From Leuconostocaceae bacterium ESL0958 (GTDB lineage Bacteria > Bacillota > Bacilli > Lactobacillales > Lactobacillaceae), in contig JAQTHT010000001.1 of the NCBI GenBank assembly GCA_029433265.1, positions 186,001 through 250,000 on the forward strand: a stretch of 64,000 bases of DNA. The letters are read 5' to 3'. How positions within the stretch are numbered: the stretch's first letter is position 1; every line of letters begins with the position of its first letter. Below are positions 17,051 through 25,635 of this stretch, in pieces. Position numbers and translations under genes: made by a program. The notes under the pieces were generated by a model, which was not told where the DNA came from, did not search any database, and worked only from the letters and a program-made list of their open reading frames with translations.

Positions 17051-19415
17051 AATGACTGGCTTTGGCCGTTGGTCCAATCAGCGCTTTGAAGGATTGGCCA
17101 ATCAACAGGTATTTTTGGGCGGCAATGAAGCCGGCAAGTCCACCATGCAGGCCTTTTTGCTCGGCATGTTTTTTGGTTTCCAAAGAAAATCAAAAAAGCA
17201 ACCGAATGCCTATGAGCCACGTTCTGGTGCGCAGTATGGTGGTGCCATCACCATCGAAGAAAAAGGCCAGGACTACCGGATCGAACGCAAAGGTCGGCAA
17301 CAGTCGCAGCTAACCATTACGAATTTGACCACACAGACGGCGCTGTCTGATCCTACTGCCTTTTTGAATCAACTGTTCGGGCCCTTTACTAGAGAAAATT
17401 ACGAACAAATTTTTTCTTTGACTAGTGCCGACTTGGCCACAGTGGCCACGCTCACCGGACCGGCCTTGGAACAAAAACTGTTAGCTTATACGAAGCCAGA
17501 AGCATTGGCTTGGCAGGAATATGCGGCAGCGCAGCAACAAGCAGCATGGCAGCAATACGGCAAAAGCAAGACAGCAAAGAAGCCACTCAACCTGGCCCTA
17601 CAAGCGTTAACAACAACCAGTGAGCGCTTGGCAAAGCAACAAGGCGCACTGGACAGGTACCTGGCCCAGGACCAAGCCTTGCAAAGGCAGCGGGCGCAGT
17701 TGCGCCAGTTAGAAAAGCAGCGGGCGGCGTTGCAGCAGCGCCAACAACACTTGCAGCGGTTACGGCCCCTCTGGCCGGCCTATGAAGCTTGGCAGGGTCT
17801 GCAAAGCGCAAGTGCCGACCAGCACCCGTTGATTACCGCTGAAGATGAAGAACGGGTGGCAACGCTCAGTCGTGACCAGCAGTTTATCCAACAAAAGCTG
17901 GCCGAACTGGCTGAACAAATCACAGCGGCCAAGCAGGACCAGCCGGCTGTAGCGGTTGATCCCGTTTTACTGGGGCAACTCAGTCAATCCTTGGTGCAGG
18001 TAACGGACCTGGCGGATCATTTGCAGCGCCGGCAAGCGCAGCTAGCAGCTTTAACAGAGCGCTTCACCAAGGAGCTGCCAGATCCGCTGTCCGCCTCAGC
18101 CATCCAAGCCATTCGTTTTTTGCCCTGGTATCGGTGGGCTGCGCTGTTCACGTTGCTCCTGACAGGATTGGCAGCCTTGTTCGGGCAGAACGGGTTCGCA
18201 ATTCTTTTGGTCATGGTCACCGTCTGTTTCGGGGCCCTGACCTACTTTGGTCAGCAGCAACAGCGGAAAGTAGCGGCAGCCTACGCTCCCTGGCCGGTTG
18301 GACAGGCCATTCAAGCAGACATTCAGAGCCAGGTCATCAACGGGCAACTAGCGCAGCAGTCCTTACCAGCGTTACAAGCAGATTTGCGAACAGCTGAGCA
18401 GGACTTGGTTGAAGCGGTACAGGCCTACTACCAGGCCCGACCCAGTGCGCAACAAAGCGCTGTCCCAACGACGGGACCAGCCCTGCAGGTTCTGGCAAAG
18501 CAGTGTTTGCAAGCTGGCCAGCAGCAGGAGGAGACCAGTTCCGGTAATTTGAATGAACTTTTAAAAACGCAAGCGAATTATTATCAGCAGAAGGGAACCG
18601 TCAACGAGCAGTTAACAACCCTGTTGGCCCGGTACCAATTACCCGATTTGGCCACTTTCCAAGAAGCGCTACAAGGGCAAAAGCAAGTAGCGCGCGCCAA
18701 AGAGCGGCAGGAGGACCTGGCTCAGCAGTTAACAGCGGCTGACCGAACCACCTTAGCACAGTTTACAACGTTGGCCGATTTGACAGAGCAGGAACAAGCC
18801 GTTCAAACAGCGCTGGACCAAGGGGCAGCGGCTATTCAGAATCTGCAAGACCAGGTTCAAGATCTGCAAGTGAGTCAACGGTCCCTGGTCAGTGCCGAGG
18901 AGCAGGCTGGCTTAAGCCAGCAGTTGGCGAACCAAAAAGCGGCGCTCACGGAAGACTTTTTGCAGTACTTAAGCCAAGCGGTCATGCCGGTTGTAGTCGA
19001 TAAGGTCTTTTATCCACAGCAAGGACAACAGCGGGCGCAAATTCAAGCACAAACCAGCCGTTATTTCGCTCGCTTGTCGAAACAGCACTACCAACAGGTG
19101 CACCTAGACTCGGACCAAGTACGGGTGCTGACGGCAGATGGCTTGACCTTTGTGGCGGCGGAATTATCCACTGGCGCCAGGGACCAACTCTACTTGGCCT
19201 TACGCTTAGCGCTGGTCATGGTGCTGGCCGAACGCTATGAATTACCGGTATTGATCGATGATGCCCTGGTTAATTTTGACCCAGGGCGGCGGGCGGTTGT
19301 GTTGGACTTGCTCACAGAACTGGCGCAAAAGGAGCAAATTTTGTTCTGGACCTTTGACGAACAGTTGGCGCAAGGGGCCGTGATTGATTTGGAGGAAAAA
19401 GATGGGACTAGCTGA
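17031..19415 (+). CDS. yhaN: YhaN, SbcC/Rad50-like ATPase with membrane hairpin
   Basis: A 794-residue AAA-type ATPase. The Walker A motif GGNEAGKST lies at 30-38, long Gln/Ala-rich coiled coils span about 180-340 and 430-650, and the C-terminal half of the ATPase has STGARDQLYLALRLA followed by Walker B PVLIDDALVNFD (about 740-751). In the middle (about 364-405) are two adjacent hydrophobic segments, as in Bacillus YhaN, suggesting membrane attachment of the hinge. It is shorter than SbcC and lacks a CxxC zinc hook. It overlaps yhaO and yhaM at both ends, so the three are translated as a coupled unit. Confidence 0.9.
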   Translation: MKIKAIEMTGFGRWSNQRFEGLANQQVFLGGNEAGKSTMQAFLLGMFFGFQRKSKKQPNAYEPRSGAQYGGAITIEEKGQDYRIERKGRQQSQLTITNLTTQTALSDPTAFLNQLFGPFTRENYEQIFSLTSADLATVATLTGPALEQKLLAYTKPEALAWQEYAAAQQQAAWQQYGKSKTAKKPLNLALQALTTTSERLAKQQGALDRYLAQDQALQRQRAQLRQLEKQRAALQQRQQHLQRLRPLWPAYEAWQGLQSASADQHPLITAEDEERVATLSRDQQFIQQKLAELAEQITAAKQDQPAVAVDPVLLGQLSQSLVQVTDLADHLQRRQAQLAALTERFTKELPDPLSASAIQAIRFLPWYRWAALFTLLLTGLAALFGQNGFAILLVMVTVCFGALTYFGQQQQRKVAAAYAPWPVGQAIQADIQSQVINGQLAQQSLPALQADLRTAEQDLVEAVQAYYQARPSAQQSAVPTTGPALQVLAKQCLQAGQQQEETSSGNLNELLKTQANYYQQKGTVNEQLTTLLARYQLPDLATFQEALQGQKQVARAKERQEDLAQQLTAADRTTLAQFTTLADLTEQEQAVQTALDQGAAAIQNLQDQVQDLQVSQRSLVSAEEQAGLSQQLANQKAALTEDFLQYLSQAVMPVVVDKVFYPQQGQQRAQIQAQTSRYFARLSKQHYQQVHLDSDQVRVLTADGLTFVAAELSTGARDQLYLALRLALVMVLAERYELPVLIDDALVNFDPGRRAVVLDLLTELAQKEQILFWTFDEQLAQGAVIDLEEKDGTS

Positions 19416-20352
19416 TTATCAAGAAAATGAAGCAATTGATTGTTTTGCATTAGTAAAAAGTGCAGAGCAGCGGCAGACAAAGGCTGGTAAGGATTATCTA
19501 GCCTTCGTGTTGGCTGATCAAACGGGGGATTTGCCCGGAAATCTCTGGGATGTTACCCCTGAACAAATTCAATCCTTGCAGCCGGGACGGGTTGTCCATG
19601 TGACGGGGACTCGGGACAGCTACCGGGGGAATCCGCAGATGAAACTGACCAGCATTCGCTTGGCACAGGAGGACGAGCCCCATGATCCAGGCGACTTTGT
19701 GCAGCGGGCGCCGATGGCCGAAGGGGAGATGACGACAGTCTTGAATGAACTCTTGTTACAGGTGCAACAGCCTGACTGGCAGCGCCTGCTCCGCTATTTA
19801 TTTAAAAAATACCGGAACGAATTTCTTCAATATCCGGCCGCCAAAATGAATCACCATGCCTTTGTTGGCGGCCTGGCTTACCATTCCTTGTCCATCGCCC
19901 GTTTGGCCACGCAAATTCTGCCCCTTTATCCGCAGCTAAATGCGGACTTGTTACTGACCGGGGCGCTACTGCATGATTTGGGGAAGGTGATTGAGCTCAG
20001 TGGGCCGGTGGCCACGGATTACACGGTGACCGGCAAGTTGATTGGGCACATTACGCTCATTGACGAGCAACTCGTATTAGCTGCCAACGACTTGGCCCTC
20101 GATCTGAATAGTGAGGAACTGGTGCTCCTGCGCCATGTTGTTTTAGCCCACCATGGTTTGCAGGAATATGGATCGCCTATTCGCCCGCAGGTGATGGAAG
20201 CAGAGGTCTTACATCAGTTGGACGAACTTGATGCGGGGCTGCAGTCGATGACATCTGCTCTAGAGCAGACGGAGGCAGGCGCATTTTCTAAAAAAATCTT
20301 TGCGCTTGATAACCGTGCTTTTTACCGACCAACGTCCTCTGAAACGAACTAA
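19402..20352 (+). CDS. yhaM: 3'-5' exoribonuclease YhaM
   Basis: A 316-residue protein: an N-terminal OB-fold nucleic-acid-binding domain (about 10-95) and an HD-type phosphohydrolase domain with HHAFVGGLAYHSLSIA (about 151-166) and LHDLGKVIEL (about 191-200). YhaM is a Firmicutes Mn-dependent 3'-5' exonuclease that trims a few bases from RNA 3' ends and can act on single-stranded DNA. ATG 19402 is chosen because GGAGG lies 8 bases upstream; an in-frame TTG at 19384 lacks a ribosome site. It overlaps the end of yhaN by 14 bases. Confidence 0.92.
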   Translation: MGLADYQENEAIDCFALVKSAEQRQTKAGKDYLAFVLADQTGDLPGNLWDVTPEQIQSLQPGRVVHVTGTRDSYRGNPQMKLTSIRLAQEDEPHDPGDFVQRAPMAEGEMTTVLNELLLQVQQPDWQRLLRYLFKKYRNEFLQYPAAKMNHHAFVGGLAYHSLSIARLATQILPLYPQLNADLLLTGALLHDLGKVIELSGPVATDYTVTGKLIGHITLIDEQLVLAANDLALDLNSEELVLLRHVVLAHHGLQEYGSPIRPQVMEAEVLHQLDELDAGLQSMTSALEQTEAGAFSKKIFALDNRAFYRPTSSETN

Positions 20353-20365
20353 CTGTCCCTGTTAA

Positions 20366-20393
20366 CAAAAAAAGCAGCCAATATTGGCTGCTA
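20366..20393 (-). terminator. Terminator of the prsA operon (minus strand)
   Basis: A perfect 20-base palindrome AGCAGCCAAT-ATTGGCTGCT (20373-20392), followed on the minus strand by a T run (A run 20367-20373 on plus). Confidence 0.75.
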
Positions 20394-20396
20394 ACT

Positions 20397-20427
20397 AAAA
20401 AAGTGATCATTGCTGATCACTTTTTTT
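20397..20427. terminator. Bidirectional terminator between yhaM and prsA
   Basis: GTGATCA/TGATCAC stem (20403-20409 with 20414-20420), TTGC loop, flanked by A run and T run, so it can work on both converging transcripts. Confidence 0.85.
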
Positions 20428-20432
20428 ATATG

Positions 20433-21338
20433 CTATGAGTTAACGCCGGAAGCGAGGTAACCGGACAAGGAGTTCTTCAAATCAGAATCCTTGATGTCGA
20501 CATCGTCCTTGCGGAGGAGCTTACCGATGATCTTTTGAATCTTTTCTTGATTCTTTGAATCATTGATAAAGTCGTTGGTTAACTTATCCTTTAACTTCTG
20601 TTCCACCTTGGACTGCGCTGGCTTATCGGCAATCTTGTCAGTGCGGACAATGTAGTAAGTATTACTGCTTGCACCCTTAAAGGCATCGGAGATGTGACCA
20701 GCTTCTTGGTTGAAGGCCGCCTTGCGGATTTCGCTATCCAAGTTAGTATCCGTTGAATCGAAAGCAGGAAGTTGACCCGACTTAGAAGCCTTGGAATCCT
20801 TGGAGGAATACTGGTTGTAGACATCATCCCAGCTTGTGCCGTTGTTCAAGGCGTCCACTGCCTGGTTGGCCGTATCTTGATCCTTGGCGGAAATCAACGA
20901 AATGGTCGTATCTGGCACGTAGGAATCATAGGCCTGCTTGAGCTGATCCTTGGAAATGCTGTAGTTGGCCTTCACGGCTGCTTGCATGACCAGCTTGTCC
21001 TTTAAGTTCTGCTTGAACTGAGACTTGGACATACCGGACTGCTGTAACTGCTTCTCAAATTGGTCGCCATACTGGGACTTTTGCGTGTTGTAAGCCTTGG
21101 TGACGTCATCATCTGAAACTTGGTTGCCATACTTCTTGTAAAGCACCTTGTTAATGACCATCTGGGCAAAGGCCTGTTGGCCGGCCGATGACTTTTTGAA
21201 ATCCTTGTAATAGTCTTCCTTGGTAATCTTACCATCCGAAGTGGTGGCAAGCGTCTTGGAGGCGTGTGTGGCCAGATAGGCCCCGCCGCCTAGGACGATG
21301 AGGACGAGAGCGCCCCAAACAATCTTTTTTGCTTTCAT
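20433..21338 (-). CDS. prsA: PrsA-like foldase (peptidyl-prolyl isomerase) without lipobox
   Basis: A 301-residue extracytoplasmic chaperone of the PrsA/PpiC-parvulin family that helps secreted proteins fold at the membrane-wall interface. N-terminal hydrophobic segment (about 5-22, VWGALVLIVLGGGAYLA), chaperone domain with DGKITKEDYYKDFK, a parvulin-like core (about 130-235) and a Lys/Asp-rich C-terminal helix. Most PrsA proteins are lipoproteins with Leu-Ala-Gly-Cys; here there is no cysteine near the N-terminus, so it is either an N-anchored membrane protein or released by signal peptidase I. ATG 21338 is preferred over an upstream TTG at 21353 because GGAAGGATGG sits between. The parvulin active site is too divergent to judge. 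Confidence 0.88.
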   Translation of the reverse strand: MKAKKIVWGALVLIVLGGGAYLATHASKTLATTSDGKITKEDYYKDFKKSSAGQQAFAQMVINKVLYKKYGNQVSDDDVTKAYNTQKSQYGDQFEKQLQQSGMSKSQFKQNLKDKLVMQAAVKANYSISKDQLKQAYDSYVPDTTISLISAKDQDTANQAVDALNNGTSWDDVYNQYSSKDSKASKSGQLPAFDSTDTNLDSEIRKAAFNQEAGHISDAFKGASSNTYYIVRTDKIADKPAQSKVEQKLKDKLTNDFINDSKNQEKIQKIIGKLLRKDDVDIKDSDLKNSLSGYLASGVNS

Positions 21339-21402
21339 TTTCCATCCTTCCAAATCAAAAGTGTTCGTCTGTTATTCTAGCATAAAATGAAAATGGGACT
21401 CG

Positions 21403-21612
21403 CTATCCCTGCTTGATTTTAGCGATTTTTTCTTGAATTTTATCGAGATAGGGCTGGTTGGCTACTTTGGTTCGGGCCGCATGCCTTTTTAATTCGGCAA
21501 TATCCTGTTTACTATCGGCCAGGGCAGCTTGGACCACCTGTTTCTCCTGCTTGAAACGCTTATTTTGTTGCCACAGTTGTCGGCAATAATGGAAAAATTC
21601 CTTAAAGGCCAT
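21403..21612 (-). CDS. Small basic helical protein, function unknown
   Basis: A 69-residue protein (start MAFKEFFHYC) rich in Lys, Gln and Ala and predicted to be largely helical or coiled. Its ATG lies inside the last codons of hit, with GGAGGA 5 bases before it, which supports a real coupled gene. It sits between hit and prsA on the minus strand. No recognised domain, signal peptide or membrane segment. A longer frame start at 21690 exists but lies within hit and lacks a ribosome site. Confidence 0.65.
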   Translation of the reverse strand: MAFKEFFHYCRQLWQQNKRFKQEKQVVQAALADSKQDIAELKRHAARTKVANQPYLDKIQEKIAKIKQG

Positions 21613-22045
21613 GGCTATCCTCCACTGATTCACGAATTTGGGTCGCAATCGTTTCGTAGGCTTCTTGGTCATAGTTGGCCGAATTATCAATCGTTGGGAC
21701 CAGCGTGTCGTTCAAATCATCATCGTCGTAACGGGGGATGAGATGCCAGTGGGAGTGGGGCACCGTCTGGCCAGCGGATTCACCGTTGTTGGAACTGATA
21801 TTCATCCCCGTGATGGCCGGATCCGTTGCCTTGATGGCCTTGGCCAAAGCAGGAATGAGGGTCATGATTTTGTTCGTAATGGCCTCATCGTAGTCGAAGA
21901 TATTGGTGTAATGTTGCTTTGGCACCAAAAGCGTGTGTCCGGGCGTCACCTGGGAAATATCCAAAAAGGCGAGAACATCGTCGTCTTCATAAATTTTGTA
22001 AGCAGGAATTTCCCCTGCGATGATTTGATCAAAAATATCTGCCAT
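21602..22045 (-). CDS. hit: HIT family hydrolase (Hint-like)
   Basis: A 147-residue histidine-triad protein, cytoplasmic, predicted to hydrolyse purine nucleoside phosphoramidates or adenylated small molecules. The triad HSHWHLIP is at 97-104 with catalytic His99. The N-terminal CIFDKIIAGEIPA-type motif appears as IFDQIIAGEIPAYKIYEDDDVLAFLDI, without the common cysteine. A perfect GGAGG ribosome site precedes ATG 22045. The adjacent divergent ecsAB is a conserved neighbourhood in Bacilli. Confidence 0.93.
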   Translation of the reverse strand: MADIFDQIIAGEIPAYKIYEDDDVLAFLDISQVTPGHTLLVPKQHYTNIFDYDEAITNKIMTLIPALAKAIKATDPAITGMNISSNNGESAGQTVPHSHWHLIPRYDDDDLNDTLVPTIDNSANYDQEAYETIATQIRESVEDSHGL

Positions 22046-22077
22046 AACGGCCTCCTTGCAATTTGTCTGCTACATTT

Positions 22078-22117
22078 ATTATAACAAAGCAGTTTGGCGC
22101 TGTTATAATAAAGGGTA
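22078..22117. promoter_or_regulatory. Divergent extended -10 promoters of hit and ecsA
   Basis: Minus strand: TG-T-TATAAT (22086 down to 22078), 33 bases from hit. Plus strand: TG-T-TATAAT (22101-22109), ending 7 bases before the ecsA ATG at 22117, so the ecsA mRNA is predicted to be leaderless. Neither has a convincing -35. Confidence 0.6.
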
Positions 22118-22863
22118 TGAAATTACTAGTTCACAAGTTAACGGGCGGCTATGCCGGCCAACCTGTCTTAGATCAGTTGTCTTTTGAATTGGCCGGCGGT
22201 CAGGTGGTGGGCCTCCTTGGGTTAAACGGGGCCGGCAAGTCGACGACCTTTAAACATTTGGTAGGGGAACGGCCAGTCACAGCCGGTATGGTTCGCCTGG
22301 TGCAGTCAGACGGCCAGGTAATCGACTTGGCTGAACAGGCGGCCACGTTTCGAGCACAACTAGCCTATATCCCAGAACAGCCCATTTTATATGATGAGCT
22401 AACGCTGGCAGAACACTTGGACTTGCTCTTAGCCAGCCACGACTGCCTGGATTCGGCCCATCAAGAACGGGTGGCCAGCCTTTTGAAAACTTTTCGGTTG
22501 ACTGGCAAAGAAGGGTGGTTTCCGAAGCATTTTTCAAAGGGGATGCAGCAGAAGGTGATGATTGTCGCGGCCTTTGCCATTGATGCGCCACTGACCATTA
22601 TTGATGAACCCTTCGTTGGCTTGGACCCCTTGGCGCAAAAAGCACTGCAGCGACTCATGAAAGCGCGGGCCGCTGCCGGTGGGCTGATTTTACTAACGAC
22701 TCATCAACTGGCCCTGGCAGAAGCGCTGCTGGACCAGGTCATTCTCTTAGAGGCGGGGCGGGTCCTGGCCACGGGCAGCCCTGCGGCTGTCGCCGCGCAG
22801 CAGGGGCTTTCTGAGAGTCACTTTACTGACCTATTTGAGCAAAGTGGGGAGGCACCGTCATGA
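22117..22863 (+). CDS. ecsA: ABC transporter ATP-binding protein EcsA
   Basis: A 248-residue ABC ATPase. Walker A GLNGAGKST at 35-43, ABC signature FSKGMQQKV, Walker B LTIIDEPFVGLDP. The start MKLLVHKLTGGYAGQPVLDQLSFEL aligns end to end with Bacillus EcsA, so ATG 22117 is preferred over an upstream frame extension that overlaps the promoter. With EcsB it forms an exporter-like complex; in Bacillus, loss affects secretion, regulated proteolysis and competence. The transported substrate is not known. It overlaps ecsB by 4 bases. Confidence 0.93.
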   Translation: MKLLVHKLTGGYAGQPVLDQLSFELAGGQVVGLLGLNGAGKSTTFKHLVGERPVTAGMVRLVQSDGQVIDLAEQAATFRAQLAYIPEQPILYDELTLAEHLDLLLASHDCLDSAHQERVASLLKTFRLTGKEGWFPKHFSKGMQQKVMIVAAFAIDAPLTIIDEPFVGLDPLAQKALQRLMKARAAAGGLILLTTHQLALAEALLDQVILLEAGRVLATGSPAAVAAQQGLSESHFTDLFEQSGEAPS

Positions 22864-24089
22864 TGGACATGGCCGCCCTGTACCATCGCCGGAAGCAGCA
22901 AGCGCAAAAAGAGCAGCAACGCTATTTGAAGTTACTCTTCAACGACCACTTTGTGCTCTTTTTATTCCTCTGTTTTGGGCTCGCCATTTTGGCCTTGAAA
23001 CAGGCCGTGCAGACAGATGCCTTTGCCACTGCCAACCGGCCCTACTGGTACTTGGCCCTAACTGGATTGGCCCTATTCTTTTTACACTTGGGGCAGTTGG
23101 ATACCCAGCTCAAGCAGGCCGATGCCATTTTTTTGCTGGGTGCTGAGGAAGGGTTAGCCGGCCCTTATCTAAGGGAGGCCTGGCGCCATTCCCTTCGGCT
23201 GGCGTTTATCTGGCAGGGGTTAGGTTGGTTCCTGATGATGCCCATCCTCCTTTATCTTGGTTGGCATGGGCCTAGCCGCTATGGCGCCTTGCTCCTGCTA
23301 TTGCTGGCTATGAAAGCAGTTTTGCTGCAGCAAGACTATCGGCAACTCTTTGTTCAGGCAGGTCGGCCACTGCCGATTGGGCTTCGTTTGTTAGTTGGCT
23401 GTCTGCTGTGCTACCTTTTTTTCTGCTTGCCTGAACTAGGGCAGTGGGTCTTGGCCTGCTTGTTGACAATCTTTGCTGGCTGGGCCCTCTATGACGGCCG
23501 GACACTAGGGCAGTCCCTTTCCTTTGAACGGACGCTGGCCCAAGCCGGCCAATATCAACAAAGACGCTACGCCTTTTACCGGCTTTTCGCGGAGGTCCCG
23601 AAGCAGACTACCGTGGTGAAAAGACATGCGGCACTGGATGTTTTCCTGAAGGCCTTACCCTTTCAAAAAGACCCCCTCCAAAGGTTGTACTGGCTCAGCT
23701 GCTTCCGAGCTGGAGAGCAGGGCCGACTGATTGTCCGGCTCACCTTGCTTTTACTGTGTCTGCTACCCTTCATTCAGATGACAGCCAATTGGGGCTGGAT
23801 TTGCCTGGGCGCCGGCTTTGCTTATCTGCTAGAATTACAGTTGTTGCCGATTGCCGATCGACTGAATCAGGTCTTTTGGACTCGGTTTTACTTTGTTCAC
23901 CCTGATCGGCGCCGGCAAGCTTTTGCTCGTTTTGCTCGCAAGGTGACCGGTCTGGCAGCCCTCTTAGTTACCCTGGTGCTGGCCATTAGTCAGTCCTTCT
24001 TAGCCGGGCTGTTCTTCTTATTGGCCGCCTGCTTGACCAGCTATCTTTGGCAGCAACTTTATTTACCCAAAAAACGAAGCAATTCATAG
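22860..24089 (+). CDS. ecsB: ABC transporter permease EcsB
   Basis: A 409-residue polytopic membrane protein with about 8 to 10 hydrophobic segments, starting with a basic cytoplasmic stretch (LYHRRKQQAQKEQQRYLKLL) followed by FNDHFVLFLFLCFG, the EcsB family N-terminus. It is the membrane partner of EcsA, joined by an ATGA-type overlap. Size matches the family (about 400). The internal FERTLAQAGQYQQRRYAFYRLFAEVPKQ region is conserved in EcsB proteins. Role in protein secretion or processing is inferred from Bacillus. Confidence 0.9.
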   Translation: MMDMAALYHRRKQQAQKEQQRYLKLLFNDHFVLFLFLCFGLAILALKQAVQTDAFATANRPYWYLALTGLALFFLHLGQLDTQLKQADAIFLLGAEEGLAGPYLREAWRHSLRLAFIWQGLGWFLMMPILLYLGWHGPSRYGALLLLLLAMKAVLLQQDYRQLFVQAGRPLPIGLRLLVGCLLCYLFFCLPELGQWVLACLLTIFAGWALYDGRTLGQSLSFERTLAQAGQYQQRRYAFYRLFAEVPKQTTVVKRHAALDVFLKALPFQKDPLQRLYWLSCFRAGEQGRLIVRLTLLLLCLLPFIQMTANWGWICLGAGFAYLLELQLLPIADRLNQVFWTRFYFVHPDRRRQAFARFARKVTGLAALLVTLVLAISQSFLAGLFFLLAACLTSYLWQQLYLPKKRSNS

Positions 24090-24105
24090 ATAAAGGAATA
24101 TTTTT

Positions 24106-24774
24106 ATGCATTTACGTTCAAAACCTTGGGCACAGCCTTGGCTGGCCGAACATACTGACTTAGTCATTGATCAAACCCGTGCGCAGGCGCAAAGGGGCAA
24201 GTGGCAGCAACTGTTTGACAAGAGACAACCTATTCACCTGGAAATCGGTTCCGGCAAGGGTCAATTCATTAAGGAAATGGCCAAACAACATCCGGACATC
24301 AACTATATTGGTATGGAAATTCAGGAAACGGCCGTTGCGATTGCTGCCCGTAAGTCCTTCGAGGAAGTCGGCGTGCTCCCCAATTTGCGCTACCTCTACG
24401 GCAATGGTTCTGGCGTCGAAACCTATTTTGAACCAGCAGAAGTCCAAAAGATTTATTTGAACTTCTCAGATCCTTGGCCAAAGAAGCGGCACGAAAGTCG
24501 GCGCTTGACTTATCCTTCTTTCCTGCGTTCTTACCAGGCGGTGTTACCAGCTGCTGGTGAAATTGAATTTAAGACGGATAACCGGCATTTATTTGAATAT
24601 TCGCTGCTGACCATGCTGAACTTTGGGCTGCAGATGACGCCAGCGGACTTGTCCCTAGACTTGCACGCAGACGAAGACAAAGTGGCTGGCAATGTGGAAA
24701 CCGAATATGAACAGAAGTTTTTAGCCAAGGGCCAGCCGATTTATTGGCTGCGGGCTCATCTTGAAGACAAATAA
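24106..24774 (+). CDS. trmB: tRNA (guanine-N7-)-methyltransferase
   Basis: A 222-residue SAM-dependent enzyme that methylates G46 in the variable loop of tRNAs. It has the TrmB signature HLEIGSGKGQFI (about 44-55), YIGMEIQETAVAIA (about 67-80) and LNFSDPWPKKRHESRRLTYPSFL (about 119-141). Length and motifs are standard. It follows ecsB by 16 bases, keeping the hit/ecsA-ecsB-trmB block seen in many Bacilli. A bidirectional terminator closes it. Confidence 0.96.
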   Translation: MHLRSKPWAQPWLAEHTDLVIDQTRAQAQRGKWQQLFDKRQPIHLEIGSGKGQFIKEMAKQHPDINYIGMEIQETAVAIAARKSFEEVGVLPNLRYLYGNGSGVETYFEPAEVQKIYLNFSDPWPKKRHESRRLTYPSFLRSYQAVLPAAGEIEFKTDNRHLFEYSLLTMLNFGLQMTPADLSLDLHADEDKVAGNVETEYEQKFLAKGQPIYWLRAHLEDK

Positions 24775-24775
24775 A

Positions 24776-24798
24776 AAAGCCAGTCTGACTGGCTTTTG
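24776..24798. terminator. Bidirectional terminator after trmB
   Basis: AAAAGCCAGT/ACTGGCTTTT stem with a CTG loop between two converging genes. Confidence 0.85.
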
Positions 24799-25053
24799 TT
24801 ATTCATTGCCCAGATAATTTCTGGTATTGCGGAAGCCCTCGATGGCCAGTTTAGCCGACAGTTGATCGGGAAAACGTTGGACATGAAGGTTGACGATATC
24901 CGAGTTGGCAAAAAATTCCACGCGATGCACCAGGTAATGGGGAGTGGACACGCCGGTGGAGATGGAAATGATATCGCCACGCTGTGGGGGAAGTGGTAAT
25001 TGAATGTCGGTTTCGACCCGGGCTGACGCCACGATGAGGTTGTATTGCACCAT
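24799..25053 (-). CDS. Conserved-looking small protein, function unknown
   Basis: An 84-residue soluble protein with two likely beta-rich halves: an N-terminal part with DIQLPLPPQRGDIISIST and a C-terminal part with HYLVHRVEFFANSDIVNLHVQRF. AAAGGAAG precedes ATG 25053 and it ends at a shared terminator, both supporting a real gene. I do not recognise the family. The fold pattern suggests a small beta-barrel-like protein, but this is a guess. Confidence 0.65.
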   Translation of the reverse strand: MVQYNLIVASARVETDIQLPLPPQRGDIISISTGVSTPHYLVHRVEFFANSDIVNLHVQRFPDQLSAKLAIEGFRNTRNYLGNE

Positions 25054-25165
25054 AATGCTTCCTTTCTAAAGACGCTGAACAAGTTAATTTTATTGTAAAA
25101 GCTTCGTAAGCAGAAAGCAAAGCCCTTTGTTTTTTGCTTGTGGGCCATCCAAAAGGAGGCTTTTT

Positions 25166-25591
25166 GTGTTTGAAACGCTTAAGAAAATAATGCTGCGCTA
25201 CCGTCAAACTTTGCTCTATCTTTTTTTTGGTGGCGCAACCTTTGTCGTTAGCCAAGTGACTTATACCTTTTTTGCGCTGCTATGGTACTGGTCCTACACG
25301 CCGGCTTACCTACTTTCTTGGTTCTTAGCCGTGCTCTTTGCCTATGTTACGAATCGCATTTGGGTCTTCCGTTCCCAGGTGCGTGATTTTCTTGGGCTAT
25401 GCCGGGAAGTCTGGCGCTTTTATTTGGCCCGGATTGTGACCGGCATCTTCGGCTGGTTTATTTTAGCCTTTGGCGTGCAGGTCTTAGGTCAAAATGATCT
25501 GCTCTGGAACTTTATCCAAAATGTGTTCGTGATTATTACGAACTACGTTCTAAGTAAGTTCTTTATTTTTCAAAAGCAGCAGGGGGAGTAG
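25166..25591 (+). CDS. GtrA family membrane protein
   Basis: A 141-residue protein with four hydrophobic segments (about 14-35, 42-60, 81-100, 110-128) in the GtrA-like arrangement: YLFFGGATFVVSQVTY, then FAYVTNRIWVFRS, and a closing NYVLSKFFIFQ. GtrA proteins help move lipid-linked sugars across the membrane for teichoic acid, polysaccharide or glycolipid decoration. A GTG start at 25166 is chosen because AGGAGG lies 6 bases upstream; the longer frame from 25127 lacks a ribosome site. No glycosyltransferase partner is adjacent, so the pathway is open. Confidence 0.85.
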   Translation: MFETLKKIMLRYRQTLLYLFFGGATFVVSQVTYTFFALLWYWSYTPAYLLSWFLAVLFAYVTNRIWVFRSQVRDFLGLCREVWRFYLARIVTGIFGWFILAFGVQVLGQNDLLWNFIQNVFVIITNYVLSKFFIFQKQQGE

Positions 25592-25635
25592 GGGTGCTTT
25601 AATGGACCCTTCCTGCCTATTAGAAAGGAAAACAC

